Origin: JAPOXR01 sp964291445
GTDB lineage: Bacteria > Pseudomonadota > Alphaproteobacteria > Rhodobacterales > Rhodobacteraceae
Assembly (NCBI GenBank): GCA_964291445.2
Contig: OZ219862.1
Coordinates: 1 to 64,000, forward strand
Direction: 5' to 3'
Length of the DNA stretch: 64,000 bases
The notes below the pieces were generated by a model, which was given only the letters and a program-made list of their open reading frames with translations, was not told the origin of the DNA and did no database searches. This document shows positions 1 to 8,930 of this stretch, piece after piece (position 1 is the first letter of the stretch; each line of letters starts with the position of its first letter). The position numbers and the translations under genes were made by a program.

Positions 1-2
1 AG

Positions 3-473
3 GTCTTCGCGTACCTCTCGAGATACACCCATCGCGTCGCCATCGGCGACAGCCGCATCCTCGGCTTCGACGGGGAGACCGTGCGGTTCCGCTGCCGGCG
101 GCCGAAGCTTCCCGGGCAGCGAAAGCCCCGCTACGGCGTCGAGACCCTCACGACCGACACGTTCATCACCCGCTTCATGACCCATGTCCTGCCCGACGGC
201 TTCCACAGGATCCGCCACTTCGGCATCCTCGCCAACGGCTGCCGCCGGAAGACCCTCGACGCCGCCCGCGCGGCCCTTGGCGTCACCGCACCCGAACCGG
301 AACCGCACGACCCGGACGAAACCTGCGGCGACGAGGACGCCGCAGAGCCGCTCGCCTGTCCCCATTGCGGCGCTCCCTTGCGGCATCTCCGCGAGATCCC
401 GGCCGAAGGATCCGGGCCAGGTCCGGGTCGGGATCCGCCCCGGACGACCTCGCCGGAGGCACCCGGTCCATGA
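3..473 (+). pseudogene. IS91-family Y2 transposase, C-terminal part (5' end outside the window)
   Basis: The frame opens inside the catalytic motif AYLSRYTHRVAI, whose two tyrosines (YxxxY) are the nucleophiles of IS91/HUH rolling-circle transposases. It runs through LPDGFHRIRHFGILAN, typical of this family, to a short Cys-containing tail (CPHCG) and a TGA at 471-473. It is the same protein as the C-terminal segment at 5141-5611. The HUH part and the zinc-binding N-terminus lie beyond the window, so whether this copy shares the frameshift of the other cannot be told. Confidence 0.88.
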
Positions 474-718
474 CGCAAGCGTTCGCAAGACGACCGGACC
501 TGCCGGGCGGGAATCCCGCTCGCCCGTCGGCCCGCCTCCGTTCCGCCCTCGCCGAGGCTCCAACCCCGACGGCCCCGCTTCAGCCCGTCGATCGACCGGC
601 GCAGCCGCCGTCACGGCTTCCCCGCCGATCCCGACTCCCGGCCTCGTGACCCCCGCAGCACCACGCGACGTGCAACTTTCCCCATAGGTCCGGAAACCCG
701 CACGCAGCCTCGTTCAAT

Positions 719-751
719 CAGGTTAGTGACACTCCCAGAGCGTCACTAACC
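719..751. repeat. Terminal hairpin of the IS91-type element, copy 1
   Basis: An 11-bp perfect inverted repeat around an 11-nt loop lies 8 bp before the end of the shared sequence. A subterminal hairpin of this kind is characteristic of IS91-type ends used in rolling-circle transposition. The same hairpin is at 5857-5889. Confidence 0.75.
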
Positions 752-871
752 TTAAGATTTCAAATTTCCTAGAAATTATTAGGATTTTCCCATTTTTTTA
801 TTTTTTTTTTATTTAAAGAAAAAATTTGTTATTTTTTAATCAATGTCTTACTGGCAACGTTGGGTCGGGTG

Positions 872-1165
872 TTAGATGGACCGATTTCGATGGCAGAAGA
901 AATCCGACGTGTTCGAGGAGGTTGGTGTACTGATTTTGGGGGAGCCACATCGAGGCGTTCGGTGAGAGAGCAGGCGCGCTGCGATGGCGTGGGGCAGCGG
1001 TGAGTTGGGTGCGAGCACGTCGTGGTAGCGATGGCGATTACGCCGTGGCGGCGGGATCAGGGCGGCGAGCCGATCGAGGAGCTCGCTCACCGTGAGGTCG
1101 ACGTGCGCGGTGCCATCGGAGGCGAGGTTTTGGCAAGCGATAGCGCACCCGCCCGAGAAGTGCCG
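872..1165 (-). pseudogene. Remnant of a different IS91/IS801-like transposase (C-terminal end)
   Basis: The minus-strand frame reads CQNLASDGTAHVDLTVSELL, continues as LDRLAALIPPPRRNRHRYHD and then VLAPNSPL. This matches the conserved C-terminal pattern (ELLDKLAALIPPPR..HRYHGVLAPN) of the large IS91-related transposases of proteobacteria. No catalytic domain is present and the frame starts without a plausible start codon. It lies opposite to the neighbouring IS91 copy and differs from it. The family call rests on motif recognition only. Confidence 0.6.
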
Positions 1166-1204
1166 GGTCGCGGGGCTGAATGCCTCTGACCGTGGGTCTG
1201 CCGC

Positions 1205-2871
1205 CTAGGGAAGCCAGGCTAGCGGTGCGATCGCATCAACATGGCTTTTGACATCGATGAGCACCGGTCCAGTTGCAGAAAAAGCCTTATCAAGCGCGCC
1301 GGGTAAATCAGCGGGCTTGTCAACGGTTAGCCCTTCAGCGCCCATTGATCGGGCGATTGCTGCAAAGTCTGCATCCGGGAAAAGCCACTGCTTGTCACTC
1401 GCTGCTGATTGACCTTCGTAGCTTTCGACGGCGTTTTTTCCTGATTGAGCGAATGATTGTTATTCACAAGGATCACGACGTGCAGGTTTTCCTTCACCGC
1501 CGTCTCAAGTTCGGAAATGTGATACCAAATCCCGCCATCGCCTGTGAAACATAACACCGGCCGATCCGGGGCTGCACATTTCGCCCCAAGCGCCGCTGGA
1601 AGCCCCCAGCCCAAAGATCCGGCGCAACGGATGAAGCTTTGGGTTGGATGTTTCAGATCCAGCATCGTAACCGGTCCAAACACCAGAATGCCCTGTATCA
1701 GAAACCACAATTGCGTCGCTGGGCAGGTGTTCGCTTAATTCGCGACAAATGCGCTCGGGCCGCAAAGGAGACCAGTCCGAGTTCCAATGTTCTTCAACGC
1801 TATCTTTCCAGCGCGCAACCATCCCTGCACCTCGGTCAGCCAATCAGCTCGGTCGGGGCCTGGACTAGCTGCTTTTATCATTGCGGCCAAGGACGCCTTG
1901 GCATCCCCTTGTATGCCAACCTCAACAGTGTAGTTGCGACCGATCTCTTCGCCGTTTATGTCCAGTTGAATGGCACGCGTTCCCTGCGGCGGAATACGAA
2001 AGTCGTGGGTCAATTGGCCACCGGTGTGGCTGCCGATGAAGAACACCATATCCGCCTGACAGAGAATACGATTGGTGCACTCTCTCGAGTAATTTCCCGG
2101 GGTTCCGATGGCCAGCGGGTGGTCGGCCGGGAACATCGCCTTGGCGTTGAGCGCGGTGGCGACCGGAATCGACAGCTTCTCGGCCAGGCCGATCAGCTCC
2201 TCGCGCGCGTCCGAAGCTGTAACGCCCCCTCCCGCGACTATTACCGGACGGCTGGCGGTGCCTAGCAGTTCCAATGCCTTAGCGATGGTGGCAGGATCAG
2301 CGACAGGGCGAAATGCCGGCACCTGTGTGAACTGCTGCTCCACGACGACCTCGGCATCTAACTCGCCGTCGGATATCGTCAATCCGGCGATACCCTCCAG
2401 GTCTAGATGAGTGGGCCCTGGCGTGCCGCTGACGGCGCTGCGGAAGGCCTGGCGCAGGTACATCGGCAGCGTCTCCACGGCAGGCACGTAGGCGCTGTAC
2501 TTCGTCACCGAGGCGAATGGCTTGACGTGGTCCACCTCCTGGTAGGAGTTGCGGTTCAGGTGGTGCTGCCGCTCACGACCGGTCAGCGCGATGACCGGTG
2601 AGCAGGCCAGGTAGGCGTCCTGAAGGCCGGCGGCGAGGTTGGCCGCACCGACCGACTGCGCCATCACCAGCGAGGGGCCGCGTCGCACGCGCGCATAGGC
2701 GTCGGCCATGTAGGCAGCTGCCTTCTCGCCGTGCGATTGGATGGCGGTGACGCCCAGCTTGTCCATCTCCAGGATGGCCTCGGGCATGATATAGGGCATA
2801 TAGAATACATGAGTGAGGCCGTATCCTCGGACAGCCTCAGCGACAAAGCGCGCGCCGGTGAGCTTGGGCAT
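1205..2871 (-). pseudogene. Thiamine-diphosphate-dependent enzyme, acetolactate-synthase-like, with three frameshifts
   Basis: The N-terminal 370 residues (2871 to about 1830) are intact: a PYR domain with the catalytic Glu in SHGEKAAAYMADAYAR, then the middle domain. The ThDP-binding C-terminal domain is spread over three further frames. One reads DAIVVSDTGHSGVW (about 1830-1690). One reads CFTGDGGIWYHISELE...VILVNNN (about 1690-1435). The last ends KSHVDAIAPLAWLP with a TAG at 1205-1207. The third shift lies at a run of six T (1434-1439). GDGG...NNN is the ThDP motif of the family. A single protein of about 550 residues was once encoded, as expected for this superfamily. The substrate cannot be assigned. 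The start overlaps the stop of the upstream small frame (TAATG). Confidence 0.8.
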
Positions 2872-3053
2872 TACTGTGTCCCCCCATTGTTGAAGAGATA
2901 GTAGAGCGTACCCGGCATCGAGATCGCCGTCTCGACCGAGTTTTTTGCCTTTTTGATCTCGATGGCCTCGGCACTTGGATAAACCAGACCATTACCGATA
3001 CTAGGCTTGCCCTGCTTGTTTTTCTCAAATATCTTGTTCGTTCTAAAGTTCAT
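2871..3053 (-). pseudogene. Short frame resembling the N-terminus of an HpcH/HpaI-type aldolase
   Basis: This 60-residue frame starts with a good ribosome-binding site (AAGGA, 7 nt before ATG) and reads MNFRTNKIFEKNKQGKPSIG, then NGLVYPSAEAIEI. That resembles the first residues of HpaI-family class II aldolases, which are normally about 250 residues long. The last 25 residues do not continue the family. It may be an internally deleted gene or a leader frame. Its TAA overlaps the ATG of the ThDP enzyme, which suggests translational coupling. The family call is weak. Confidence 0.35.
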
Positions 3054-3097
3054 GATGGGTTCCTTTTCACACTATGTTGAGACAAATTGTCTAGGTC

Positions 3098-3321
3098 GGG
3101 TCAGTCTGTATATCAGTCGATTTCACTTAAGCCAGCGATTTAGGAGCTAAATCGCCAATGGAGGCGGCTAATTTGTGATTCTCTTCAACCGATTTTTAAA
3201 TCTTTGCGGACATCCAGTAACGGTACATATTCAGATGGCATAATGGGCACTGTCCTTTGTATGGTTGGCGAACTCTTTTATACAAGCGATGAATCCCTTA
3301 AGAGTCAACAAAATTTATATT
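3098..3321 (-). pseudogene. Internally deleted copy of the membrane desaturase gene
   Basis: Positions 3098-3193 match 7676-7770 (the 3' flank and end of the desaturase) and 3188-3321 match about 8770-8909 (its start and 5' flank), with few differences. The central 1 kb is missing. The join falls on CGATTTT, present at both parental sites, so the deletion probably used this 7-bp microhomology. Reading from the same start, the frame stops after about 21 residues. The 5' flank is cut by the left end of the IS91-type element. Confidence 0.85.
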
Positions 3322-3528
3322 GAACGAAGCTGCTTCGCAGCAGTTTGACTGCCAGCTGCGTCCTTTGCTTGGTTCTGACATTTCGCATCGCCAATGGGAT
3401 GCGGATCGAGCCTGGTTCGCCGGGACCTGAGCCGTTTTCCCCGACCGCCTTCGTCCGCCATTGTCTCCACTGACGGCCCGTCTCCGGGAGGTCCGGCGGC
3501 GCGCCGTCCGGTTTCAAGGAGACAGACC

Positions 3529-4389
3529 ATGACGAAGACTCAATCGCCGATACGCGCTCGAATGATCGAGCAGATGAAGATCGGCAATCTGGCGCCCGTG
3601 ACGCAGAAGGAGTACCTGCGGACCGTCAGCAACCTGGCCCGTGACACAAGGGCCGCTCCGGACCGGCTCGACGCGGAACAGGTTCGCGCCTGGGTCCTGG
3701 GCCTGATCGACCGTGGCTTGGCGCCCGCCTCGACCAACGCCGCTCTCTCCGCGCTGCGGTTCTTCTACTGCGAGGTGGTCAACCGTCCCGACGTCGTCCG
3801 CGGCCTGCGGAACCGGAAGCCTCCGCGCCGTCTGCCCCGTCACATGGCGGAGGTCGAGGTCGAGCGCCTGCTGCTGGCGACGCCCGACCTCCGCTACCGG
3901 ACCGCGATCCTTCTCACCTATGCTGCCGGTCTCCGGATCTCGGAGACCGTCGCCGTGCAGATCGCCGACATCAAGGCGGACAGGAAGCTCCTGCACGTTC
4001 GTTCCGGCAAGGGGGACGTCGAACGCATGGCGCCGCTCCCCGCGCCGGTGATCGGATATCTGCGCAGCTATTGGCAGACTCTCTGGCCACGACCGGCAAC
4101 ATGGCTGTTCTACGGCAAGTCCCCGGAGGTGCCAATCAAGGCGGAGGCCCTGCGCAAGGCGTTCAATGCGGCCCGGAGCCGGGCCGGAATCGACCGGGGC
4201 ACCGGCTTCCATGCACTGAGGCACAGCGCGGCCGCTCACTGGCATGAGCGCGGCGGCAGCATCGACGTCATCCAGGACGCCCTCGGCCATCGGAACGCCG
4301 ACACGACGCGCGCCTACGCCCGCGCCACGGGCAAGATGTTCGAGGCCCTCGACCACCCGGTCTCCGGCTTCGGCCTCCTGACCGCCTGA
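3529..4389 (+). CDS. Tyrosine recombinase / integrase of the IS91-type element
   Basis: A 286-residue phage-integrase-family protein with an N-terminal SAM-like core-binding domain (about residues 1-90). The catalytic domain shows Arg in AAGLRISE, Lys in SGKGDVERM, the HxxR box in FHALRHSAAAHW, a His in LGHRNADTT and the nucleophilic Tyr in TTRAYARA. The start at 3529 is chosen for the AAGGAGACAGACC leader in front of it; an upstream in-frame start (3394) lacks one. It lies 3 bp before the transposase, so both are probably one transcript. IS91 relatives often carry such an accessory recombinase; its role in transposition is not well understood. Confidence 0.85.
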   Translation: MTKTQSPIRARMIEQMKIGNLAPVTQKEYLRTVSNLARDTRAAPDRLDAEQVRAWVLGLIDRGLAPASTNAALSALRFFYCEVVNRPDVVRGLRNRKPPRRLPRHMAEVEVERLLLATPDLRYRTAILLTYAAGLRISETVAVQIADIKADRKLLHVRSGKGDVERMAPLPAPVIGYLRSYWQTLWPRPATWLFYGKSPEVPIKAEALRKAFNAARSRAGIDRGTGFHALRHSAAAHWHERGGSIDVIQDALGHRNADTTRAYARATGKMFEALDHPVSGFGLLTA

Positions 4390-4392
4390 CCC

Positions 4393-5611
4393 GTGACGCA
4401 GGACCGTGCCGGCGTGGCGGAGATCTTCCGCCGCGCCGGTCCCGCATGGCGGCAGCGCCGGAACTGGCTCGACCGCGGCCGGCTCAAGGTCATGGCCGCC
4501 ATCGAGACCTGTCGAACCGCCGTCCTCGGCGGCCATCTCTACCAGTGCGACGGATGCGGACGAGAGCATCCCCGATACAACTCCTGCCGGAACCGGCACT
4601 GTCCCACGTGCCAGGGTGCCGCCGCCCGCCGGTGGATGGAGGCCAGGGCCCGGGACATCCTGCCGGTGCCCACCTTCCACGTCGTCTTCACCCTGCCGCG
4701 CGAGATCGCCGCCATCGCCAGAAGCAACCGGAAGACCGTGCTCGACATCCTGTTCCGGACCGCGACCGAGACGCTGCGGACCATCGCCGCCGATCCCCGC
4801 CGCAGCGGCATCCGCATCGGCGGCACCGCCGTGCTGCACACCTGGGACCAGAGGCTCCTCTGGCATCCCCACCTGCACTGCGTGGTCCCCAACGGCGGCT
4901 TCGACGTCGAGACCGGGGACTGGAAAGACCGGCAGCGGCCGCTTCCTCGCCCCCGTCAAGGTCCTTGCCAGCCTGTTCCGACGCCGCTTCCTGGAGGAGA
5001 TCGCCAGCGCCCATGACCGGGGCGAGATCGCGTTCCGGAGCGACGGCGGCGATCCCGACGCCTTCCGCGAGCTCCTGGCACGAGCGCGCGCCAGGGACTG
5101 GGTCGTCTTCGCGAAGCGGCCGTTCCGGGGACCCCGGCAGGTCTTCGCGTACCTCTCGAGATACACCCATCGCGTCGCCATCGGCGACAGCCGCATCCTC
5201 GGCTTCGACGGGGAGACCGTGCGGTTCCGCTGCCGGCGGCCGAAGCTTCCCGGGCAGCGAAAGCCCCGCTACGGCGTCGAGACCCTCACGACCGACACGT
5301 TCATCACCCGCTTCATGACCCATGTCCTGCCCGACGGCTTCCACAGGATCCGCCACTTCGGCATCCTCGCCAACGGCTGCCGCCGGAAGACCCTCGACGC
5401 CGCCCGCGCGGCCCTTGGCGTCACCGCACCCGAACCGGAACCGCACGACCCGGACGAAACCTGCGGCGACGAGGACGCCGCAGAGCCGCTCGCCTGTCCC
5501 CATTGCGGCGCTCCCTTGCGGCATCTCCGCGAGATCCCGGCCGAAGGATCCGGGCCAGGTCCGGGTCGGGATCCGCCCCGGACGACCTCGCCGGAGGCAC
5601 CCGGTCCATGA
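4393..5611 (+). pseudogene. IS91-family Y2 (HUH) transposase with one frameshift
   Basis: The first frame, from the GTG at 4393, has the zinc-binding N-terminus (CDGCGREHPRYNSCRNRHCP), then HPHLHCVVPNGG, the HUH metal site. At about 4925-4945 the reading changes to the next frame (GRFLAPVKVLASLFRRRFLE), which carries the catalytic pair in AYLSRYTHRVAI and the family tail, ending at 5611. Both halves are otherwise clean, so a single one-base change separates them. Alternatives are programmed frameshifting or an assembly error. The identical 3' half at 3-473 shows that this end has moved or been duplicated recently. Confidence 0.85.
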
Positions 5612-5856
5612 CGCAAGCGTTCGCAAGACGACCGGACCTGCCGGGCGGGAATCCCGCTCGCCCGTCGGCCCGCCTCCGTTCCGCCCTCGCCGAGGCTCCA
5701 ACCCCGACGGCCCCGCTTCAGCCCGTCGATCGACCGGCGCAGCCGCCGTCACGGCTTCCCCGCCGATCCCGACTCCCGGCCTCGTGACCCCCGCAGCACC
5801 ACGCGACGTGCAACTTTCCCCATAGGTCCGGAAACCCGCACGCAGCCTCGTTCAAT

Positions 5857-5889
5857 CAGGTTAGTGACACTCCCAGAGCGTCACTAACC
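5857..5889. repeat. Terminal hairpin of the IS91-type element, copy 2
   Basis: The same 11-bp inverted repeat as at 719-751, near the right end of the element. After 5897 the two copies diverge, although both are followed within about 80 bp by similar AT-rich DNA containing TTAATCAAT. Confidence 0.75.
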
Positions 5890-5897
5890 TTAAGATT

Positions 5898-6196
5898 AAG
5901 ATTTTAAGATTTGATTTAACCTTAAGATTTTTATTTCTTAATCAATTTGACATCGGCCTCGTTGGATCGGGTTCGATGTGTGCAACAAATTGATGCTTTA
6001 GGCGCCGCAAAGATTCTTTTGAACTGTCTTGGGTTTTGATTGCAGCAATAAACGAGATCAGATCTGTGCAGTACTTTTCCCGTGAGGCTCCTGCTAAATT
6101 TTCAAATTCTCCAATATTGAATACAGGAAGCCTCATCACGTTTACGCCTATTATTTTTATTTGATGGTTGAAATAAAAAAATTGATTTTAGAAAAT
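5898..6196. other. AT-rich stretch without a recognisable gene
   Basis: This stretch separates the IS91-type end from the aldehyde dehydrogenase. A minus-strand frame of 65 codons (5942-6139) contains KHQFVAHIEPDPTRPMSN; no family was recognised. Its 3' end resembles the DNA just after the first IS91 copy (about 838-875), so it may be the 3' remnant of a gene present at both sites. Base composition is much lower in GC than the surroundings. Confidence 0.5.
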
Positions 6197-7615
6197 TCAC
6201 CCACCCATAATTGCTTTTACTTCAAGAAATTCTTCAAATCCCCATTCAGCTTTTTCTCGGCCGTTGCCAGATTGTTTATAGCCGCCAAATGGAGCATCTT
6301 CGCCACCAGAGCCATAATTTATGTGAATTTGGCCCGCTCTTAATCTTCGAGCAATTGCAGTTAAATCTTCTTTATTTTTCCCTGCCACATAAGCGGCTAG
6401 TCCATATTCAGAATCATTTGCTATGGATACAGCCTCGTCGACATCTGTATATGTAATGATTGACAAAACTGGTCCAAAAACTTCTTCTCGTGCAATCGTC
6501 ATATCGTTAGTCACATCACCAAAAACTGTTGGTTTAACATAGTAGCCTTTATTAAGGCCATCAGGTTTTCCAGTACCCCCTACTAAAAGTGTAGCACCTT
6601 CAGAAATTCCAGCATCAATTAGCGTTTGGACTTTGTTGAACTGAACATCACTTACAAGTGGTCCAATTGTCGTGTCATTAGCTTTTGGGTCACCCACTGT
6701 GGTATTTTCTGCTTCTTTAACTGCCAGTGCAAATGCTTCTTCTTTTCTGCTCTCGGGAACTAGCATACGGGTTGGAGCATTGCACGATTGACCAGTATTA
6801 TTCATGCAAAGTTCAACTCCATCCATCACTGACTTTTCAAAGTGATCATCGTCAAGAATTATGTTAGGAGATTTACCACCGAGCTCCTGACTAACTCTTT
6901 TAACACTGTCTGCTGATGCTTTCGCTACTGCTACGCCACCTCGCGTTGAACCTGTAAACGACATCATATCAATATCAGGGTGTGAGGACATTGCCTCGCC
7001 TACCTCCGGGCCTAGCCCATTCACGAGATTAAAAACTCCAGAGGGTACATTCGCTTCATGTATTATCTCAGCAATAACCATCGATGATAGGGGTGCAATT
7101 TCTGATGGCTTTAGGATGGCAGTGCATCCTGCTGCAATGCATGGCGCAGTTTTAGAAACTACTTGGTTCACGGGCCAATTCCAGGGCGTAATTAAACCGC
7201 ATACTCCAATTGGTTCGTGTCTAATAAGAAATTTACCATGGGTATATTCAAATTCATGGTTGCTTAGAGCTCGTATTGCTGCTTTTAGATGCCCCAGGCC
7301 TACCATTGCCTGAGCTCCTCTTGCCAAACTTGTTGGAGCTCCCATTTCAGTCTGGATTGCATCAGCAACGTCATCAATTCTTCGTTTATAAATTTCTCTA
7401 ATAGTAGTGAGTAATTCAATGCGTTCCGCGACGGGTGTTTGTGAATAACTCTCAAATGCAGATTTGGCAGCGCTTACTGCTAAATTAACATCGGCCTGCG
7501 AGCCTAACGAAATGGTTGCAACAGCTTCTTCAGTTGCTGGGTTAATGACGTCAAGAGTTTTAGTATTTGATGGTTTTACCCATGCTCCATTGATATAGAA
7601 GTCTAGTTTTTCCAT
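6197..7615 (-). CDS. NAD(P)-dependent aldehyde dehydrogenase
   Basis: This 472-residue ALDH-superfamily protein has the usual full length. It shows the NAD-binding motif ITPWNWPVNQ, the FTGSTRGG loop, the general-base Glu in SQELGGKSPN and the catalytic Cys in NNTGQSCNAP; the C-terminal oligomerisation end is present. It should oxidise an aldehyde to the acid in the cytoplasm; the substrate is not evident. The start has an AAGGAAACC leader. It lies 87 bp downstream of the desaturase on the same strand, and an oxygenase plus aldehyde dehydrogenase pair would fit lipid or hydrocarbon-chain oxidation (inference). Codon use is AT-rich, unlike the GC-rich neighbours, which points to transfer. Confidence 0.92.
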   Translation of the reverse strand: MEKLDFYINGAWVKPSNTKTLDVINPATEEAVATISLGSQADVNLAVSAAKSAFESYSQTPVAERIELLTTIREIYKRRIDDVADAIQTEMGAPTSLARGAQAMVGLGHLKAAIRALSNHEFEYTHGKFLIRHEPIGVCGLITPWNWPVNQVVSKTAPCIAAGCTAILKPSEIAPLSSMVIAEIIHEANVPSGVFNLVNGLGPEVGEAMSSHPDIDMMSFTGSTRGGVAVAKASADSVKRVSQELGGKSPNIILDDDHFEKSVMDGVELCMNNTGQSCNAPTRMLVPESRKEEAFALAVKEAENTTVGDPKANDTTIGPLVSDVQFNKVQTLIDAGISEGATLLVGGTGKPDGLNKGYYVKPTVFGDVTNDMTIAREEVFGPVLSIITYTDVDEAVSIANDSEYGLAAYVAGKNKEDLTAIARRLRAGQIHINYGSGGEDAPFGGYKQSGNGREKAEWGFEEFLEVKAIMGG

Positions 7616-7702
7616 AAAGGTTTCCTTCGGTATTTGGCAGTTATTATATTGTGAACATCATGTATTCTTTCTGGGGTCAGTCTGTATATTAATCGATTTC
7701 AC

Positions 7703-8836
7703 TTAAGCCAGCGGTTTAGGAGCTAAATCGCCAATGGAGGCGGCTAATTTGTCATTCTCTTCAACCGATTTTCGATCTGTCGGGGGCGGCACAGGGGTAT
7801 CGTATTCATAACTCGGATCTTCCTGTTGTCTTCGCCAAATTTCCCGCATTTCGCGCCAGGCTCCAAACACATTTTTGGGTTGCGGCATATCGTGGGCAAT
7901 CGCCCCATGCAAATTCTTGAGGTTGTAGCAGGGGACCCCGGCATACATGTGGTGTTCTGCATGCCAGTTCATGCGCCAATAGAGAAATTCGGAAAGGGGA
8001 TCGAGTTTGATGGACCGCGTACACTTACGAAAATCCGGGACATTGCTGCGTAGGCCGCAATGCATCGGCAAGCCTACAAAATATTTGAGCCAGTTACCGA
8101 TGAAAAGATGGAAGGAAAGCAATATCGGCAAGATCCACAATTGAAAATAAATCGACACTACCAAGACCCCCAGATGGAAGAGCAAAATCAGCCGTGCCAG
8201 GTTAATCGACTTCTTCATATAGTCCGGCCCAAGGGCTTCATACACAGCCCCAACCCATTCATCCGGGTATTGCCCCATCGCGTTTTTAAGCGTCTGCTTG
8301 ATCACGGGTATCATTCCTGACACTACAGGACCATCAAAGATTTGGATAGTGAACAACTGTAGCAGGCGAGTCCACCTCAAGGATACCGGAAGGGGTAGAA
8401 CGACTTCCCGGTCTCCTCTTGGATGCAGAGTGTAGCGGTGGTGGTAGGTATGGCTAAAGTCATAATTGTGAAAATTGAGCCAACCCAAAAAGCTAAAAAT
8501 ATAAAGAAACATCTGATTTAGCCAGCGGGTTCGGAAGACGGTGCCGTGGCTGAGTTCATGAGTCGCCAATCCGGAAAAGAACGTACCGACGGTCCCATGG
8601 GCGATCACTGCCAGAATGCAGGCAATCCACCACTCTTGCATAAAAAAGGTGTAGCTGAGCATTCCTGTGCCGGCAAAGATGGCCAAATGCCCACCAGCCT
8701 GAAACAGTCCTTGGCGGTCACTTTTTTGCATTAGTTCCCGCAAGACCTTTTTGTCAATAGGACTGCGATACCAATCGATTTTTAAATCTTTGCGGACATC
8801 CAGTAACGGTTCATATTCAGATGGCATAATGGGCAC
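7703..8836 (-). CDS. Membrane fatty-acid desaturase / hydroxylase family protein
   Basis: The 377-residue integral membrane protein has the three histidine boxes of the FA_desaturase family: HELSHG (about residue 93), HTYHHR (about 130) and WHAEHH (about 285), the ligands of a di-iron centre. Hydrophobic segments lie at about 45-90 and 215-250. It should desaturate or hydroxylate a lipid chain using O2 and an electron donor that is not encoded nearby. The longest frame starts at a GTG (8836); an ATG nine bases on (8827) is equally possible, and AAAGGA lies upstream of both. It is probably co-transcribed with the aldehyde dehydrogenase. An internally deleted copy lies at 3098-3321, and an IS1595-type element sits about 95 bp upstream. 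Confidence 0.88.
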   Translation of the reverse strand: MPIMPSEYEPLLDVRKDLKIDWYRSPIDKKVLRELMQKSDRQGLFQAGGHLAIFAGTGMLSYTFFMQEWWIACILAVIAHGTVGTFFSGLATHELSHGTVFRTRWLNQMFLYIFSFLGWLNFHNYDFSHTYHHRYTLHPRGDREVVLPLPVSLRWTRLLQLFTIQIFDGPVVSGMIPVIKQTLKNAMGQYPDEWVGAVYEALGPDYMKKSINLARLILLFHLGVLVVSIYFQLWILPILLSFHLFIGNWLKYFVGLPMHCGLRSNVPDFRKCTRSIKLDPLSEFLYWRMNWHAEHHMYAGVPCYNLKNLHGAIAHDMPQPKNVFGAWREMREIWRRQQEDPSYEYDTPVPPPTDRKSVEENDKLAASIGDLAPKPLA

Positions 8837-8930
8837 TGTCCTTTGTATGGTCGGCGAACTCTTTTATATCAGCGATGAATCCGTTAAGAGTCAACAAAAT
8901 TTGTATTTTTTTGTCAAACTTCCTAGCAAA

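Larger units (their letters stand above)
1..759 (+). mobile_element. 3' part of an IS91-type element, second copy cut by the window edge
   Basis: Positions 1-759 repeat 5139-5897, and the translations in several frames agree, so the two are probably identical. The copy holds the end of the Y2 transposase frame (about 3-473), a GC-rich 3' region and a terminal hairpin at 719-751 with 11-bp arms (AGGTTAGTGAC / GTCACTAACCT). The match stops after 759, where AT-rich DNA begins. Only the right-hand part of this copy lies in the window. Confidence 0.9.
3326..5897 (+). mobile_element. IS91-type rolling-circle element with integrase and Y2 transposase
   Basis: The element follows the tetranucleotide GAAC (3322-3325), the target preferred by IS91, and begins with a small hairpin (GCTGC-TTC-GCAGC, 3329-3341). 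It carries a tyrosine recombinase (3529-4389) and a Y2 transposase (4393-5611), then a GC-rich untranslated part, a terminal hairpin (5857-5889) and an end at about 5897 that matches the end of the copy at 759. There is no target duplication, as expected for this family. Exact ends are inferred from where homology to the desaturase copy stops and from the shared right end. Confidence 0.75.

Noticed and set aside
4393..5611. Programmed frameshifting as the accepted explanation for the split transposase
   Set aside because: No clear slippery heptamer and downstream structure was recognised, and other genes nearby also carry single-base shifts, so decay or error is simpler.
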